Source: Lentzea atacamensis
Lineage (GTDB): Bacteria > Actinomycetota > Actinomycetes > Mycobacteriales > Pseudonocardiaceae
DNA: 64,000 nt
Assembly: GCF_003269295.1 (NCBI RefSeq)
Contig: NZ_QLTT01000004.1
Span: 558,001-622,000, forward strand
Direction of reading: 5' to 3'
A program made the translations under genes and the position numbers. This document shows, one piece after another, positions 32,441 to 40,619 of this stretch (the first letter of the stretch is position 1; every line of letters begins with the position of its first letter). The notes under the pieces are model-generated. The model ran no database searches and had not been told where the DNA came from. It worked only from the letters and a program-made list of their open reading frames with translations.

Positions 32441-33495
32441 CGAATCTCCTCCAGGGAAACCACGCGGCACTTGGGGATCGGGTGTTCGGAGGCGCCGAGC
32501 CAGCGCAGCAACGCCGTGCCGGAGCGGTGCCCGCACGTGTCGATCCAGTTCGCGACGCCCGGATCCCGTTCCGCCACCACGATCGTCAGCCGGCCGTCCG
32601 CGTCCAGGACGGCGGTGTGCTTGTTCACGGTGATCCTGCGGTGGTGGTCGAGCGACTCCATCCACCAGTTGCCGAGCTGGAAGTTCCAGTACGGGCACTC
32701 GGGCACGTCGGTCTCGATCACCCACGCCTCGCCGGGGCGCAGCGTCCAGTACCCGTGCAGGTAGAAGATCTCCGGATCGCCACCGGCGCGCTGGAACATC
32801 TCCTGGCCGAAGTCGGGGAGCTCGTTGGGGCGCGCCATGAACGTACGCGTCCAGTGCGCGAACGTCGCCGCTGTCCCGTGCACGGACAGCGCCGCCCGTT
32901 GCAGCGCCTTCGCCAGGAACTCGGGGGTGAGCTCCGCGGGTTCGGCCGGTCCGCCGATCTGTTCGACGTGCCATTCGCCCGGCTGTTCGGTCGTGCGGTC
33001 GAGATAGGTCTGGCGCACCACCAGGCCGGTCGAGTCCGGGGCCAGCGGAAGCCAGTTGGTGCCCTGGCGGACCGCACTCGCGATGATCTCCACCGTGCCG
33101 TCCGGCTCGATCACCAGGTCGGCGTCGGACAGCTCGCCGGTGGACGCCATCGTGCCGTCCTTGGCGTACCGGTTTGCCTTGGAGCCGATGCTGAAGTACG
33201 CGATGCTGCCGCGTGTCCCGGTGATCCGGTAGGTGCGGTCACCGCGGATGTTCGCGGACAGGTAGACGTTGTCCGGGTTGTCCGCGCCGATCTTCACCAG
33301 GTCGAGCTGGTGGAACCGGGGGAAGTCGGGATCGGCGTTGTCCAGGCAGGAGTACAGCATCTCGCGGGTCAGCCTGGCGAGGTACCGGTAGCCCTCCGCG
33401 CGGTCGAGCGGGGTGTCCGGTGCCCCGTCCGCGCAGATCACCTCACCGGCCTTCTCCAGCGCCCGGCAGAACTGCGACCACGCCTGATCCGGCAC
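32437..33495 (-). CDS. DUF1214 protein
   Basis: 352 aa. The C-terminal half carries the DUF1214 pattern (YWNFQLGNWWMESLD, DPGVANWIDTCGHRSG). The N-terminal part has RGDRTYRITGTRGS. No signal peptide. The function of the family is not established; it recurs next to lipid/steroid modification genes. GTG start with GGGAGGG. First gene of the four-gene minus-strand unit, behind the operator-like sites 33512-33557. Confidence 0.85.
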   Translation of the reverse strand: MPDQAWSQFCRALEKAGEVICADGAPDTPLDRAEGYRYLARLTREMLYSCLDNADPDFPRFHQLDLVKIGADNPDNVYLSANIRGDRTYRITGTRGSIAYFSIGSKANRYAKDGTMASTGELSDADLVIEPDGTVEIIASAVRQGTNWLPLAPDSTGLVVRQTYLDRTTEQPGEWHVEQIGGPAEPAELTPEFLAKALQRAALSVHGTAATFAHWTRTFMARPNELPDFGQEMFQRAGGDPEIFYLHGYWTLRPGEAWVIETDVPECPYWNFQLGNWWMESLDHHRRITVNKHTAVLDADGRLTIVVAERDPGVANWIDTCGHRSGTALLRWLGASEHPIPKCRVVSLEEIR

Positions 33496-33511
33496 GGAAC
33501 CCTCCCGAATT

Positions 33512-33525
33512 TAGAACGTGTTCTA
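33512..33525. promoter_or_regulatory. Operator TAGAAC-GT-GTTCTA
   Basis: Perfect 6-bp inverted repeat 17 bases upstream of the DUF1214 start. It fits the TNNAACNNGTTNNA consensus known for the steroid-catabolism repressor KstR, and its GAAC/GTTC half-sites are the same as those beside the local tetR gene at 36295. Confidence 0.6.
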
Positions 33526-33543
33526 GCTGAACATACCGGATTC

Positions 33544-33557
33544 TGGACAACGTTCAA
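33544..33557. promoter_or_regulatory. Imperfect GGAC-AAC-GTTC site
   Basis: TGGACAACGTTCAA matches the TGAAC-AAC-GTTCA site at 36245 with one base changed. It overlaps the stop codon of cysNC and lies upstream of the DUF1214 unit, so it may be a third, weaker site for the same regulator. Confidence 0.4.
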
Positions 33558-35335
33558 CAGATGCCGAGCGCGCGCAGTCTGGCCACCACGACCTCGGCGG
33601 CCTGCTCGGGGCTCAGCGCCGTGGTGTCGAGCCTCACCTCGGGGTTCTCCGGTGGTTCGTAGGGCGAGTCGATGCCGGTGAAGTTCGCCAGCTCGCCCCT
33701 CCGGGCCCGTGCGTAGAGGCCTTTCGGGTCCCGCTGCTCGGCGACCTCCAGGGGCGTGTCCACGAAGACCTCGCAGAACTCGTTTTCGGCGACCAGGCTC
33801 CGTGCCAGCGCCCGCTCGGCCCGGAACGGCGAGATGAACGAGACGAGCACGATCAGCCCGGCGTCGACCATCAGCGCGGCGACTTCGGCGATGCGCCGGA
33901 TGTTCTCGACGCGGTCGGCGTCGCTGAAGCCGAGGTCGGAGTTCAGCCCGTGCCGGACGTTGTCGCCGTCCAGCAGGAACGTGTGCCTGCCGTCGGCGTG
34001 CAGGGCCTTCTCGACCAGGTCGGCGATCGTGGACTTGCCCGCGCCGGACAAGCCGGTCAGCCACACCACGCACGGCCGGTGCCCGTTGCGTTCGATCCGC
34101 GCCTGCTTGTCCACGGTCAGCGTCTGCCAGCGCAGGTTCGGCGACCGCAGCGCGAAATCGATCATCCCCGCGCCGACCGTGGCGTTCGTCAGCCGGTCGA
34201 GCACCACGAACGAGCCCAGGTCGCGGTTGGTGCGGTAGCTCTCGAACGGCACCGGCGCGTCGAAGTGCACGCTGTCGACGCCGATCTCGTTGAGCTGCAG
34301 AGCTTTCGTGGCGGTGAATCCGTGGGTGCGCGCGCCGATCTTGGCGAGGTACTGCCTGCCGGGCAACAGGCCGGCCTCGTTCAGCCACACCAGATGCGCC
34401 TGGAACGTGTCGGCCACCCTCGGCGGGTCCGCTGCCGAGGCCAGCAAGTCACCGCGGCTCGCGTCCACGTCGTCGGCTAGCACGACCGTGACCGACGATC
34501 CCGCGAGGGCCTCAGTCAAGTCGCCGTCCATCGTGACGATCCGCTCCACAGTGGATGCACGGTCACCGGGCAACACCCGGACTTCATCGCCTTGGCGCAA
34601 AGTCCCTCGCAGCACCCGCCCGGAGAAGCCGCGGAACGTCCTGTCCGGCCGGTTCACCCACTGCACGAGGAACCGGGACGGCCCGTTCTCCTCGGGGGTG
34701 ACGACCACCGACTCCAGCCACTGCAGCAGGGTTTTCCCGTCGTACCAGGGCGTCAGCTCGCTGTGCCCGACCACGTTGACGCCCTCGGTCGCGGACATCG
34801 GCACACAGGTGATCTCCGCGAAACCCAGGTCGGCGGCGAACTCCGTGAACTCGAAGCACACCTTCTCGAACGCCTCCCGCGAGTAGCTCAGGAGATCGAG
34901 CTTGTTCACGGCCAGTGCGACATGCCGAATGCCCAGCAACGACACGATGCGGGCGTGCCGGCGCGTCTGGCTGAGCACACCTTTGCCCGCGTCGAGCAGG
35001 ATCACCGCGGCATCGGCGGTGGACGCGCCGGTGACCATGTTGCGCGTGTACTGCTCATGCCCTGGTGTGTCCGCGACGATGAACCTCCGCGCCTCCGTGG
35101 AGAAGAACCGGTACGCGACGTCGATCGTGATGCCCTGCTCGCGTTCGGCGGCAAGCCCGTCCACGAGCAGCGCGAAGTCCAGCTCACCGCCACGCGTCCC
35201 GACCCGCCGGGAATCGGCTTCGAGCGCGGCGAGGTGGTCCGCGTACAGCAGCTTCGACTCGTACAGCAGCCTGCCGATCAGCGTGCTCTTGCCGTCGTCG
35301 ACGCTGCCGCAGGTGATGAACCGCAGAAGTTCCAT
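33554..35335 (-). CDS. cysNC: CysNC: ATP sulfurylase GTPase subunit fused to APS kinase
   Basis: 593 aa. N-terminal EF-Tu-like GTPase ([26 protein letters not shown]) stimulates APS formation by CysD; C-terminal APS kinase from about residue 420 has the P-loop [12 protein letters not shown] and [16 protein letters not shown]. Together with CysD it converts sulfate and ATP to PAPS. The ATG overlaps the cysD stop by one base. The fused form is common in actinobacteria. No PAPS reductase or sulfite reductase gene is near, so PAPS here likely supplies the sulfotransferase rather than assimilation. Confidence 0.95.
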   Translation of the reverse strand: MELLRFITCGSVDDGKSTLIGRLLYESKLLYADHLAALEADSRRVGTRGGELDFALLVDGLAAEREQGITIDVAYRFFSTEARRFIVADTPGHEQYTRNMVTGASTADAAVILLDAGKGVLSQTRRHARIVSLLGIRHVALAVNKLDLLSYSREAFEKVCFEFTEFAADLGFAEITCVPMSATEGVNVVGHSELTPWYDGKTLLQWLESVVVTPEENGPSRFLVQWVNRPDRTFRGFSGRVLRGTLRQGDEVRVLPGDRASTVERIVTMDGDLTEALAGSSVTVVLADDVDASRGDLLASAADPPRVADTFQAHLVWLNEAGLLPGRQYLAKIGARTHGFTATKALQLNEIGVDSVHFDAPVPFESYRTNRDLGSFVVLDRLTNATVGAGMIDFALRSPNLRWQTLTVDKQARIERNGHRPCVVWLTGLSGAGKSTIADLVEKALHADGRHTFLLDGDNVRHGLNSDLGFSDADRVENIRRIAEVAALMVDAGLIVLVSFISPFRAERALARSLVAENEFCEVFVDTPLEVAEQRDPKGLYARARRGELANFTGIDSPYEPPENPEVRLDTTALSPEQAAEVVVARLRALGIC

Positions 35336-36222
35336 CAGAAGTAGCCTTCCCGCTTCTTGCGCTCCATCGACCCGCTCTGGTCGTGGTCGATCAGCCGCCC
35401 CTGCCGTTCGGACGTGGTCGCGGCCCGCATCTCCTCGACGATCTCCGCGACCGTCCGCGCCTCGCTGCGCACCGCACCGGTCAGCGGATAGCAACCCAAC
35501 GTGCGGAAACGGACGAGTTCCTGGCGCGGAGGTTCGGACAGCGGCATCCGGTCGTCGTCGACCATGATCAGCATGCCGTCGCGGTCGACGACCGGCCGCT
35601 GGGCGGCGAAGTACAGCGGCACCACGGGAATCCGCTCGCGCTCGACGTACCGCCACACGTCCAGCTCGGTCCAGTTGGACAGCGGGAACACCCTGATGCT
35701 CTCGCCGGGTGCGACCCGCGTGTTGTAGAGCCGCCACAGCTCCGGCCGCTGGTTCTTCGGATCCCACTGGTGCTGCGCGGTCCGGAACGAGAACACCCTT
35801 TCCTTGGCGCGGGAGGCTTCCTCGTCCCGCCGCGCGCCGCCGAACGCGACGTCGAACCGGTGCTCGTCGAGCGCCTGGCGCAGTCCCTGGGTCTTCCAGA
35901 GGTCGGTGTGCCGGGCGGAACCGTGGTCGAACGGGTTGATGCCGAGCGCCACGCACTCCGGGTTGCGGTGCACGATCAGCTCCAGCCCGAGCTCAGCGGC
36001 CGTCCGGTCGCGGAACTCGATCATCTCCCGGAACTTCCACGTCGTGTCTACGTGCAGCAACGGAAACGGCGGCTTCGACGGGTAGAACGCCTTGCGTGCC
36101 AAGTGGAGCAGCACCGAGCTGTCCTTGCCGATCGAGTACAGCAACACCGGTCGCTCGCTCTCCGCGACCGCCTCGCGGAAGATGTCGACGCTGTCGGCTT
36201 CGAGCCGGTCGAGGTGGTCCAC
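35335..36222 (-). CDS. cysD: CysD: sulfate adenylyltransferase small subunit
   Basis: 295 aa, PP-loop N-type ATP pyrophosphatase fold. Motif [17 protein letters not shown] at about residues 28-44, then the CysD-typical [27 protein letters not shown] and a C-terminal [12 protein letters not shown]. It catalyses sulfate adenylation with CysN. I chose the GTG at 36222 ([11 protein letters not shown]), the normal CysD N-terminus; an ATG 36 bp upstream is possible. Its promoter faces the tetR gene with two operators between. Confidence 0.95.
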   Translation of the reverse strand: MDHLDRLEADSVDIFREAVAESERPVLLYSIGKDSSVLLHLARKAFYPSKPPFPLLHVDTTWKFREMIEFRDRTAAELGLELIVHRNPECVALGINPFDHGSARHTDLWKTQGLRQALDEHRFDVAFGGARRDEEASRAKERVFSFRTAQHQWDPKNQRPELWRLYNTRVAPGESIRVFPLSNWTELDVWRYVERERIPVVPLYFAAQRPVVDRDGMLIMVDDDRMPLSEPPRQELVRFRTLGCYPLTGAVRSEARTVAEIVEEMRAATTSERQGRLIDHDQSGSMERKKREGYF

Positions 36223-36244
36223 GCACCGACGGTAGCAACGAACC

Positions 36245-36280
36245 TGAACAACGTTCAATATGCTTTTGAACGTTGTTCAA
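36245..36280. promoter_or_regulatory. Paired GAAC-N3-GTTC operators between cysD and tetR
   Basis: Two inverted repeats, TGAAC-AAC-GTTCA (36245-36257) and TTGAAC-GTT-GTTCAA (36266-36280), centres 22 bases apart (about two helix turns). They fill the short region between divergent cysD and tetR starts and should control both. Confidence 0.8.
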
Positions 36281-36294
36281 CCTAGGATCCCGCT

Positions 36295-36909
36295 GTGAGC
36301 ACCGAGCAAACGGCCTGGGGTGACGCGGAAGGCAGGCGGCGGGACATCCTGTCGTCGGCCGAGCTGATCCTCGAACAGAGCGGCTACGCGGGTCTGACCA
36401 TGCGCGCGATCGCGGTGGGCGCCGGCGTCAGTTCCGGCACCGTGTACCAGTACTTCTCCGGCAAGGAGGACGTGTTCGCGGCGCTGATGGAACGGCGGCT
36501 GGACGAGCTGCAGCACACGCTCGCGAACGTCGACAGGAGCCTCGGCATCGCGGGTGTGCTGCGCGAGATCGAGCCCCAGGTCACCGAGCTGTGGCGGCGG
36601 TTCGGGCGGTCGGCGGCGCAATGGGAGGCGAAGGTGCTCTCCGGCGGCCGCAGGGGCAAGGAGATCACCGGGTCCGCGCAGGACTACCGCAAGACGATCA
36701 AGGCGCTCGCCAGGGCGCTGAGCGAGACCGCGGCGGCGAGCGGCCAGACGCTGATCGACGACCCGGCGCTGCCGCACTGGGTGTGGGACTCGCTGATCGG
36801 GCTGGCGGACGACCTGCTGCTGCAGGGCGCACGCAGCAACCGGGTGAAGCCGGGGCGCCTCGTCGAGTTCGCGACCGGTGCGATCGAACGGGGTGTCATC
36901 GCCCGGTGA
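36295..36909 (+). CDS. TetR-family regulator of the sulfation region
   Basis: 204-aa regulator with N-terminal helix-turn-helix (GYAGLTMRAIAVGAGVSSGT, VYQYFSGKEDVF) and an all-helical ligand domain. GTG start 14 bases after the second operator. The matching half-sites beside cysD and the DUF1214 unit suggest that it coordinates PAPS supply with sulfation. Its last 30 codons are copied twice downstream in a tandem repeat. Confidence 0.88.
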   Translation: MSTEQTAWGDAEGRRRDILSSAELILEQSGYAGLTMRAIAVGAGVSSGTVYQYFSGKEDVFAALMERRLDELQHTLANVDRSLGIAGVLREIEPQVTELWRRFGRSAAQWEAKVLSGGRRGKEITGSAQDYRKTIKALARALSETAAASGQTLIDDPALPHWVWDSLIGLADDLLLQGARSNRVKPGRLVEFATGAIERGVIAR

Positions 36910-37372
36910 CGAGTGAGTCCAGCGTGGCGCCGCCGTGCTCGCCGTAGTACTGGCGGGAACCGTCGTGTGGTCGGCTTGGTCGGCTTGGTCGGGTCTGTCG
37001 ACCTGCTGCTGCAGGGCGCACGCAGCAACCGGGTGAAGCCGGGGCGCCTCGTCGAGTTCGCGACCGGTGCGATCGAACGGGGTGTCATCGCCCGGTGACG
37101 AGTGAGTCCAGCGTGGCGCCGCCGTGCTCGCCGTAGTACTGGCGGGAGCCGTCGTGTGGTCGGCTTGGTCGGGTCTGTCGGCCTGCTGCTGCAGGGCGCA
37201 CGCAGCAACCGGGTGAAGCCGGCGCGCCTCGTCGAGTTCGCGACCGGTGCGATCGAACGGGGTGTCATCGCCCGGTGACGAGTGAGTCCAGCGTGGCGCC
37301 GCCGTGCTCGCCGCAGTGCCGGCGGGAGGCGTCGAGCGTGGCCGGCTTGTCCGCTTCGTCGGGTCTGCCGAC
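36813..37372. repeat. Triplicated convergent gene junction (189/180/190 bp)
   Basis: Three units begin at 36813, 37002 and 37182 with CTGCTGCTGCAGGGCGCACG. Each carries the 3' end and stop of tetR on the plus strand and the 3' end and stop of the convergent gene on the minus strand. Unit 1 has an extra 9-bp CGGCTTGGT copy. Units 1 and 2 are nearly identical; unit 3 diverges at its far end, where it joins the real minus-strand gene. The 355 bases 36910-37264 hold nothing else. Confidence 0.92.
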
Positions 37373-37906
37373 CTGACCGAAGAGCCGTCTCAGCAGCTCG
37401 ACCTGTTCGTCGAGGCCGACGCGCAGGAAGTCGCTGCAGGTGGAACGGACGGTGAGCCGGTCGTCCCGCGGCATCAGGTCCAGCGGTCCGGTCACGAAGA
37501 GCAACGCGACGACGATCGCCAGGCCGAACGCGATCACGGCGCCACCGGACGAGCTCTTCCGCGGCGCGAGCCAGGTCCGAGCCTGCTCGACGAACGGTTC
37601 CGGCTCGGCGAGGGCGGTGTCGATCCAGAACTCGACGCTGTCGCCGCCCGCCAGGTCGAACTGGACGTGACCTGCGACGAACATGATGCGGACGACCTGT
37701 TTTCGCTCGTAGGAACCCGTCCAGAAGGGGGCGGGCCGCACGAGCACGAGCCGGTCGGGCAGCAGGTACACGACGTCGCGCTCGCCGCGGGCGAGTCGCT
37801 CGGTCTGGCCTGGCTGTACCACCGTGCCCGCCAGCCGGGCCAGCACCTGGTCGTGTTCGTGCGCGCCGAGAGCCGCGGAGGCCGTCGACCACAGATCGGG
37901 TTCCAC
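37265..37906 (-). CDS. Membrane-anchored protein of unknown function
   Basis: 213 aa with one clear membrane segment (AVIAFGLAIVVALLFVTGPL) at about residues 125-145, a cytosolic beta-rich first half (VYLLPDRLVLVRPAPFW, VQFDLAGGDSVEFWID) that resembles PH-like domains, and a polar C-terminus with Cys. No family assigned. GTG start. Its last 25 codons are part of the triplicated repeat; extra copies of this 3' end remain at 36910-37264. Confidence 0.7.
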   Translation of the reverse strand: MEPDLWSTASAALGAHEHDQVLARLAGTVVQPGQTERLARGERDVVYLLPDRLVLVRPAPFWTGSYERKQVVRIMFVAGHVQFDLAGGDSVEFWIDTALAEPEPFVEQARTWLAPRKSSSGGAVIAFGLAIVVALLFVTGPLDLMPRDDRLTVRSTCSDFLRVGLDEQVELLRRLFGQVGRPDEADKPATLDASRRHCGEHGGATLDSLVTGR

Positions 37907-37962
37907 GACCGTGCTATCGCTCCGAGCGTGGACCTTGGTTAGCCGCCGGGCCGATGTTCGTC

Positions 37963-38511
37963 TTAATGGCTCTCGTCACGTGGCCGGGGCACGACCGGAA
38001 GGTCGTACCTGCGCCGGATGCTGGTGCCGAGCACGCCGATGTCGGCTCCGTAGACGTGGATCGAGATCGCCACCGACGACGAGTTGTTGCGGACCTTGTG
38101 GATGTCGCCCGGCGGCACCAGGTACGACGCCACGCCTTCGGGGGTCCGGTTCACCCGCAACGGGATCAGCCCGTTGCCCGCGAGCCGGTAGGTGGTCTCT
38201 TCTTCTTCACCGACGTACGTGCCGACCACACACCACGACACGTGGTCGTGGATGCACGTTTCCTGACCCGGCAGCCAGACCAGGGCGACGACCGAGAAGC
38301 TGCCGTCCGGCTCGACGTGCAGGACGTGCTGGCGGTAGTGGTTCGGGTCGGGTTCCCGGTGGTCGCGGTCCAGCAGGCCGCGGTCGGCGAGATGGCCGGT
38401 CAGGGCCCTGGCGACGCGTGCGGCGACGGTGGCGTCGTCACCTCCGGCGGTCACGGCTTCACGGATGTCGCCGACCAGGAGTGCGGCGGTGGGGGAGAGC
38501 AGACGAGGCAT
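37963..38511 (-). CDS. Cysteine-dioxygenase-like cupin
   Basis: 182-aa thiol dioxygenase family protein. Iron ligands H-x-H appear in CIHDHVSWCVVG and the third His in VPPGDIHKV; YGADIG follows as in the family. It would oxidise cysteine or a related thiol to the sulfinate. The YeiH-type transporter lies directly upstream on the same strand, so organic sulfur oxidation and export of a sulfur oxyanion may be linked. ATG start. Confidence 0.83.
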   Translation of the reverse strand: MPRLLSPTAALLVGDIREAVTAGGDDATVAARVARALTGHLADRGLLDRDHREPDPNHYRQHVLHVEPDGSFSVVALVWLPGQETCIHDHVSWCVVGTYVGEEEETTYRLAGNGLIPLRVNRTPEGVASYLVPPGDIHKVRNNSSSVAISIHVYGADIGVLGTSIRRRYDLPVVPRPRDESH

Positions 38512-38532
38512 GGCGGTGACTCCTTCGCTGGG

Positions 38533-39540
38533 TCACGTGATCAACAGAGCGCCGGCCAGCGCCACCGCGGCGATCAGGACCGTGGACAGCAGGCCCAGCG
38601 TCAGCGCGGGCAGGCCGGAGCGGACGAGAGAGCGCAGGCGCACGGCCGTGCCCAGGGCGAACATGCCGGCGGCCAGCAGCAGGTTGTCCACGAACGTCGC
38701 GAGCGACAGCACCGCGTCCGGCAGGACGTCAGTGGCGCGCACGGCGGCCGCGACCAGGAATCCCACGACGAACAACGGCACGATCGGCGGGCGCTTGCCG
38801 GCGTCCGGGAACCTGCGGCGTTCGCTGATGCTCACCGCGGCGAGCATCGGGGCCAGCAGCACGACCCTGGTCAGCTTCACCGCGACCGCGATGGCGAGCG
38901 CGCCGGTGACCGGTCCCGCGGCGGCGACCACCTGGGCGACCTCGTGGACGCTTCCGCCTGCCCACACCCCGTAGCCGGCGGGGGACAGGCCGGTGAGCGG
39001 GTGCAGCGCGGGCAGGCTGAACATCGCCACGGTGCCGAAGAGGGTGACGAGGCCGAGCGCCCTGGCGACGTCCTCCTCGTCCTGCTCCCGCACGCCGTTC
39101 ATGGCGGCGACGGCCGACGCGCCGCAGATCGAGAACCCGGTGGCGATCAGCAACGACAGCCCCTCGCCCACGCCGAGCACCCTGCCGAGCCAGCGCGTCA
39201 CGGCGAACGTCACCACCACGGCGACGACCGCCAGCGCCAGCACCTCGTAACCGAGTGCCAGCACGTCCCTGACCACGAGCTTCAGCCCGAGCAGCACGAT
39301 GCCGAGGCGCAGCAGCCGCCGTCCGGCGAGCTTGAACCCCGGGCTGAGCGACGCGGGGAGACGCACGACGTTGGCCACGACAGCGCCGAGCAGCACCGCC
39401 ACGGTAAGCGCACTGACAGAGGGCAGCATCCAGGCGGCGAACATCGCGACGGTGACACCACCGGCGACCACGGTCAGGCCGGGTACCGGTGAGTCGGTCG
39501 CGCGCGGCGTTGTCCGGATGCTGCCCATGACAGCAACCAT
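38533..39540 (-). CDS. YeiH-family putative sulfur-anion exporter
   Basis: 335-aa membrane protein of the YeiH/UPF0324 family (annotated as putative sulfate exporters), with about ten hydrophobic segments, the conserved CGASAVAAM stretch and the polar tail motif SVHEVAQVVAAAG. Two starts, ATG 39540 and 39528, are possible. It is preceded by lysR on the same strand and a LysR box, and followed 21 bases later by the dioxygenase gene. Transport of sulfite, sulfate or a sulfonate is inferred from context only. Confidence 0.85.
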   Translation of the reverse strand: MVAVMGSIRTTPRATDSPVPGLTVVAGGVTVAMFAAWMLPSVSALTVAVLLGAVVANVVRLPASLSPGFKLAGRRLLRLGIVLLGLKLVVRDVLALGYEVLALAVVAVVVTFAVTRWLGRVLGVGEGLSLLIATGFSICGASAVAAMNGVREQDEEDVARALGLVTLFGTVAMFSLPALHPLTGLSPAGYGVWAGGSVHEVAQVVAAAGPVTGALAIAVAVKLTRVVLLAPMLAAVSISERRRFPDAGKRPPIVPLFVVGFLVAAAVRATDVLPDAVLSLATFVDNLLLAAGMFALGTAVRLRSLVRSGLPALTLGLLSTVLIAAVALAGALLIT

Positions 39541-39586
39541 GACCCCGGTGATCTATGGGCAGAAGAGGCCCATTCCTTGGGTGGGT

Positions 39587-39601
39587 ATAAGTCGTGCTTA
39601 T
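39587..39601. promoter_or_regulatory. LysR-type box (T-N11-A)
   Basis: ATAAG-TCGTG-CTTAT, a perfect inverted repeat with the T-N11-A signature, between the lysR stop and the YeiH start. It suggests a separate promoter in front of the transporter under LysR control. Confidence 0.65.
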
Positions 39602-39602
39602 G

Positions 39603-40505
39603 TCAGGCGGTGGCCGCCGCCGTGACCATGGCGTCCACCGTGGCGCGCATCAGCGGCAGGCGGATCAGGTCGGGCCACGTGTAGAGGGCGGTCTCCCGTT
39701 CCGCGCTGGACTCCACCTCGACCGTGGTCAGGCCGGGGTGCTGCAGGAACGACAGCAGCAGCCGGGGCACGAGCGCGACGCCCAGCCCTGCGGTGACGAG
39801 ACTCTGGATGGCCAGGTTGTCGTCGGTGGAACAGGTGATGTCGGGGGCGAAGCCGGCTTCGGCGCAGGCGTCGTGGAGGGCGCGCTGGCAGCGCGGGCAC
39901 CCGGCGATCCAGCGTTCGCCCTCGGTCTCGGCGAGCGACACCCGTTCGCGACCGGCGAGCCGATGCCCGGCCGGCAGCAGCAACGCGAGCGGCTCCCGCA
40001 TGAGCGGCACGCGCAGCATCCCGGCGACGGCGGCCTCGTCCTGCGGCTCACCGCGGTAGCTGAAGCTGATCACCACGTCGGCCGTGCCGCTGCGGAGCAG
40101 GGCGAACGACTCCGGCGGCTCCTCCTCGACCAGTTCGAGCCGCAGCTGGGGACGTTCCTTCGCGAGAATGGCCGCCGCGACCGGCACGAGCGAGACGTTG
40201 GCGCTGGGGAACGCGCAGATGCGGATGGTACCGATGTCGTGCATCGCGATCGCGCTGATCTGCTGGTGCGTCGCGGCCAGCTGGTCCAGCAGTGCGGTGC
40301 CGCGCTCGGCGAGGATGCGGCCGGCCTCGGTGAGAGTCAGCCCGCGGCCGGTGCGGACGAACAGCGGCCCGCCCACGTGCCGTTCCAGTGCCCGCATCTG
40401 CTGGCTGATCGCCGGCTGGGTGCAGTGCAGCTCCCGTGCGGCCGCGCTGAACGAGCCCGTCCTGGCGACGGTCGCGAACACCTCCAGCTGGCGGGTATCG
40501 AGCAC
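39603..40505 (-). CDS. LysR-family regulator
   Basis: 300 aa. Winged helix-turn-helix at residues 1-60 (MLDTRQLEVFATVARTGSFS, AARELHCTQPAISQQM), then a type 2 periplasmic-binding-like effector domain. ATG start. It probably activates the downstream YeiH and dioxygenase genes through the box at 39587-39601. Confidence 0.93.
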   Translation of the reverse strand: MLDTRQLEVFATVARTGSFSAAARELHCTQPAISQQMRALERHVGGPLFVRTGRGLTLTEAGRILAERGTALLDQLAATHQQISAIAMHDIGTIRICAFPSANVSLVPVAAAILAKERPQLRLELVEEEPPESFALLRSGTADVVISFSYRGEPQDEAAVAGMLRVPLMREPLALLLPAGHRLAGRERVSLAETEGERWIAGCPRCQRALHDACAEAGFAPDITCSTDDNLAIQSLVTAGLGVALVPRLLLSFLQHPGLTTVEVESSAERETALYTWPDLIRLPLMRATVDAMVTAAATA

Positions 40506-40519
40506 TTCCGCACCATATG

Positions 40520-40554
40520 CCTGATCGGCCGCCCGCGATGGACGGCCGATCAGG
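40520..40554. terminator. Hairpin between subtilase and lysR
   Basis: 12-bp perfect stem CCTGATCGGCCG / CGGCCGATCAGG with an 11-base loop, in the gap upstream of lysR and downstream of the minus-strand subtilase gene. It likely separates the two transcripts. Confidence 0.6.
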
Positions 40555-40592
40555 TGGGTGTTCTCAGAAGGTCGGCCGAGCTGACCGCGAAC

Positions 40593-40614
40593 TCGCCCGA
40601 TCAGGTTCGGGCGA
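40593..40614. terminator. Second hairpin just after the subtilase stop
   Basis: TCGCCCGA-N6-TCGGGCGA, 8-bp stem, directly 3' of the minus-strand subtilase stop at 40620. It acts in tandem with the hairpin at 40520 or as mRNA 3' protection. Confidence 0.5.
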
Positions 40615-40619
40615 CGCCA

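Noticed and set aside
36913-37098. Plus-strand ORF of 61 codons in the repeat
   Set aside because: Its end is only the copied tetR tail; start and upstream part are repeat sequence without a ribosome-binding site.
36813-37372. CRISPR-like array
   Set aside because: Units are 180-190 bp without alternating repeat and unique spacers, and no cas genes are present.
37954-39492. Long plus-strand frame opposite the dioxygenase and YeiH genes
   Set aside because: Low-complexity His/Gly/Asp/Arg-rich shadow; the minus strand encodes recognised families.
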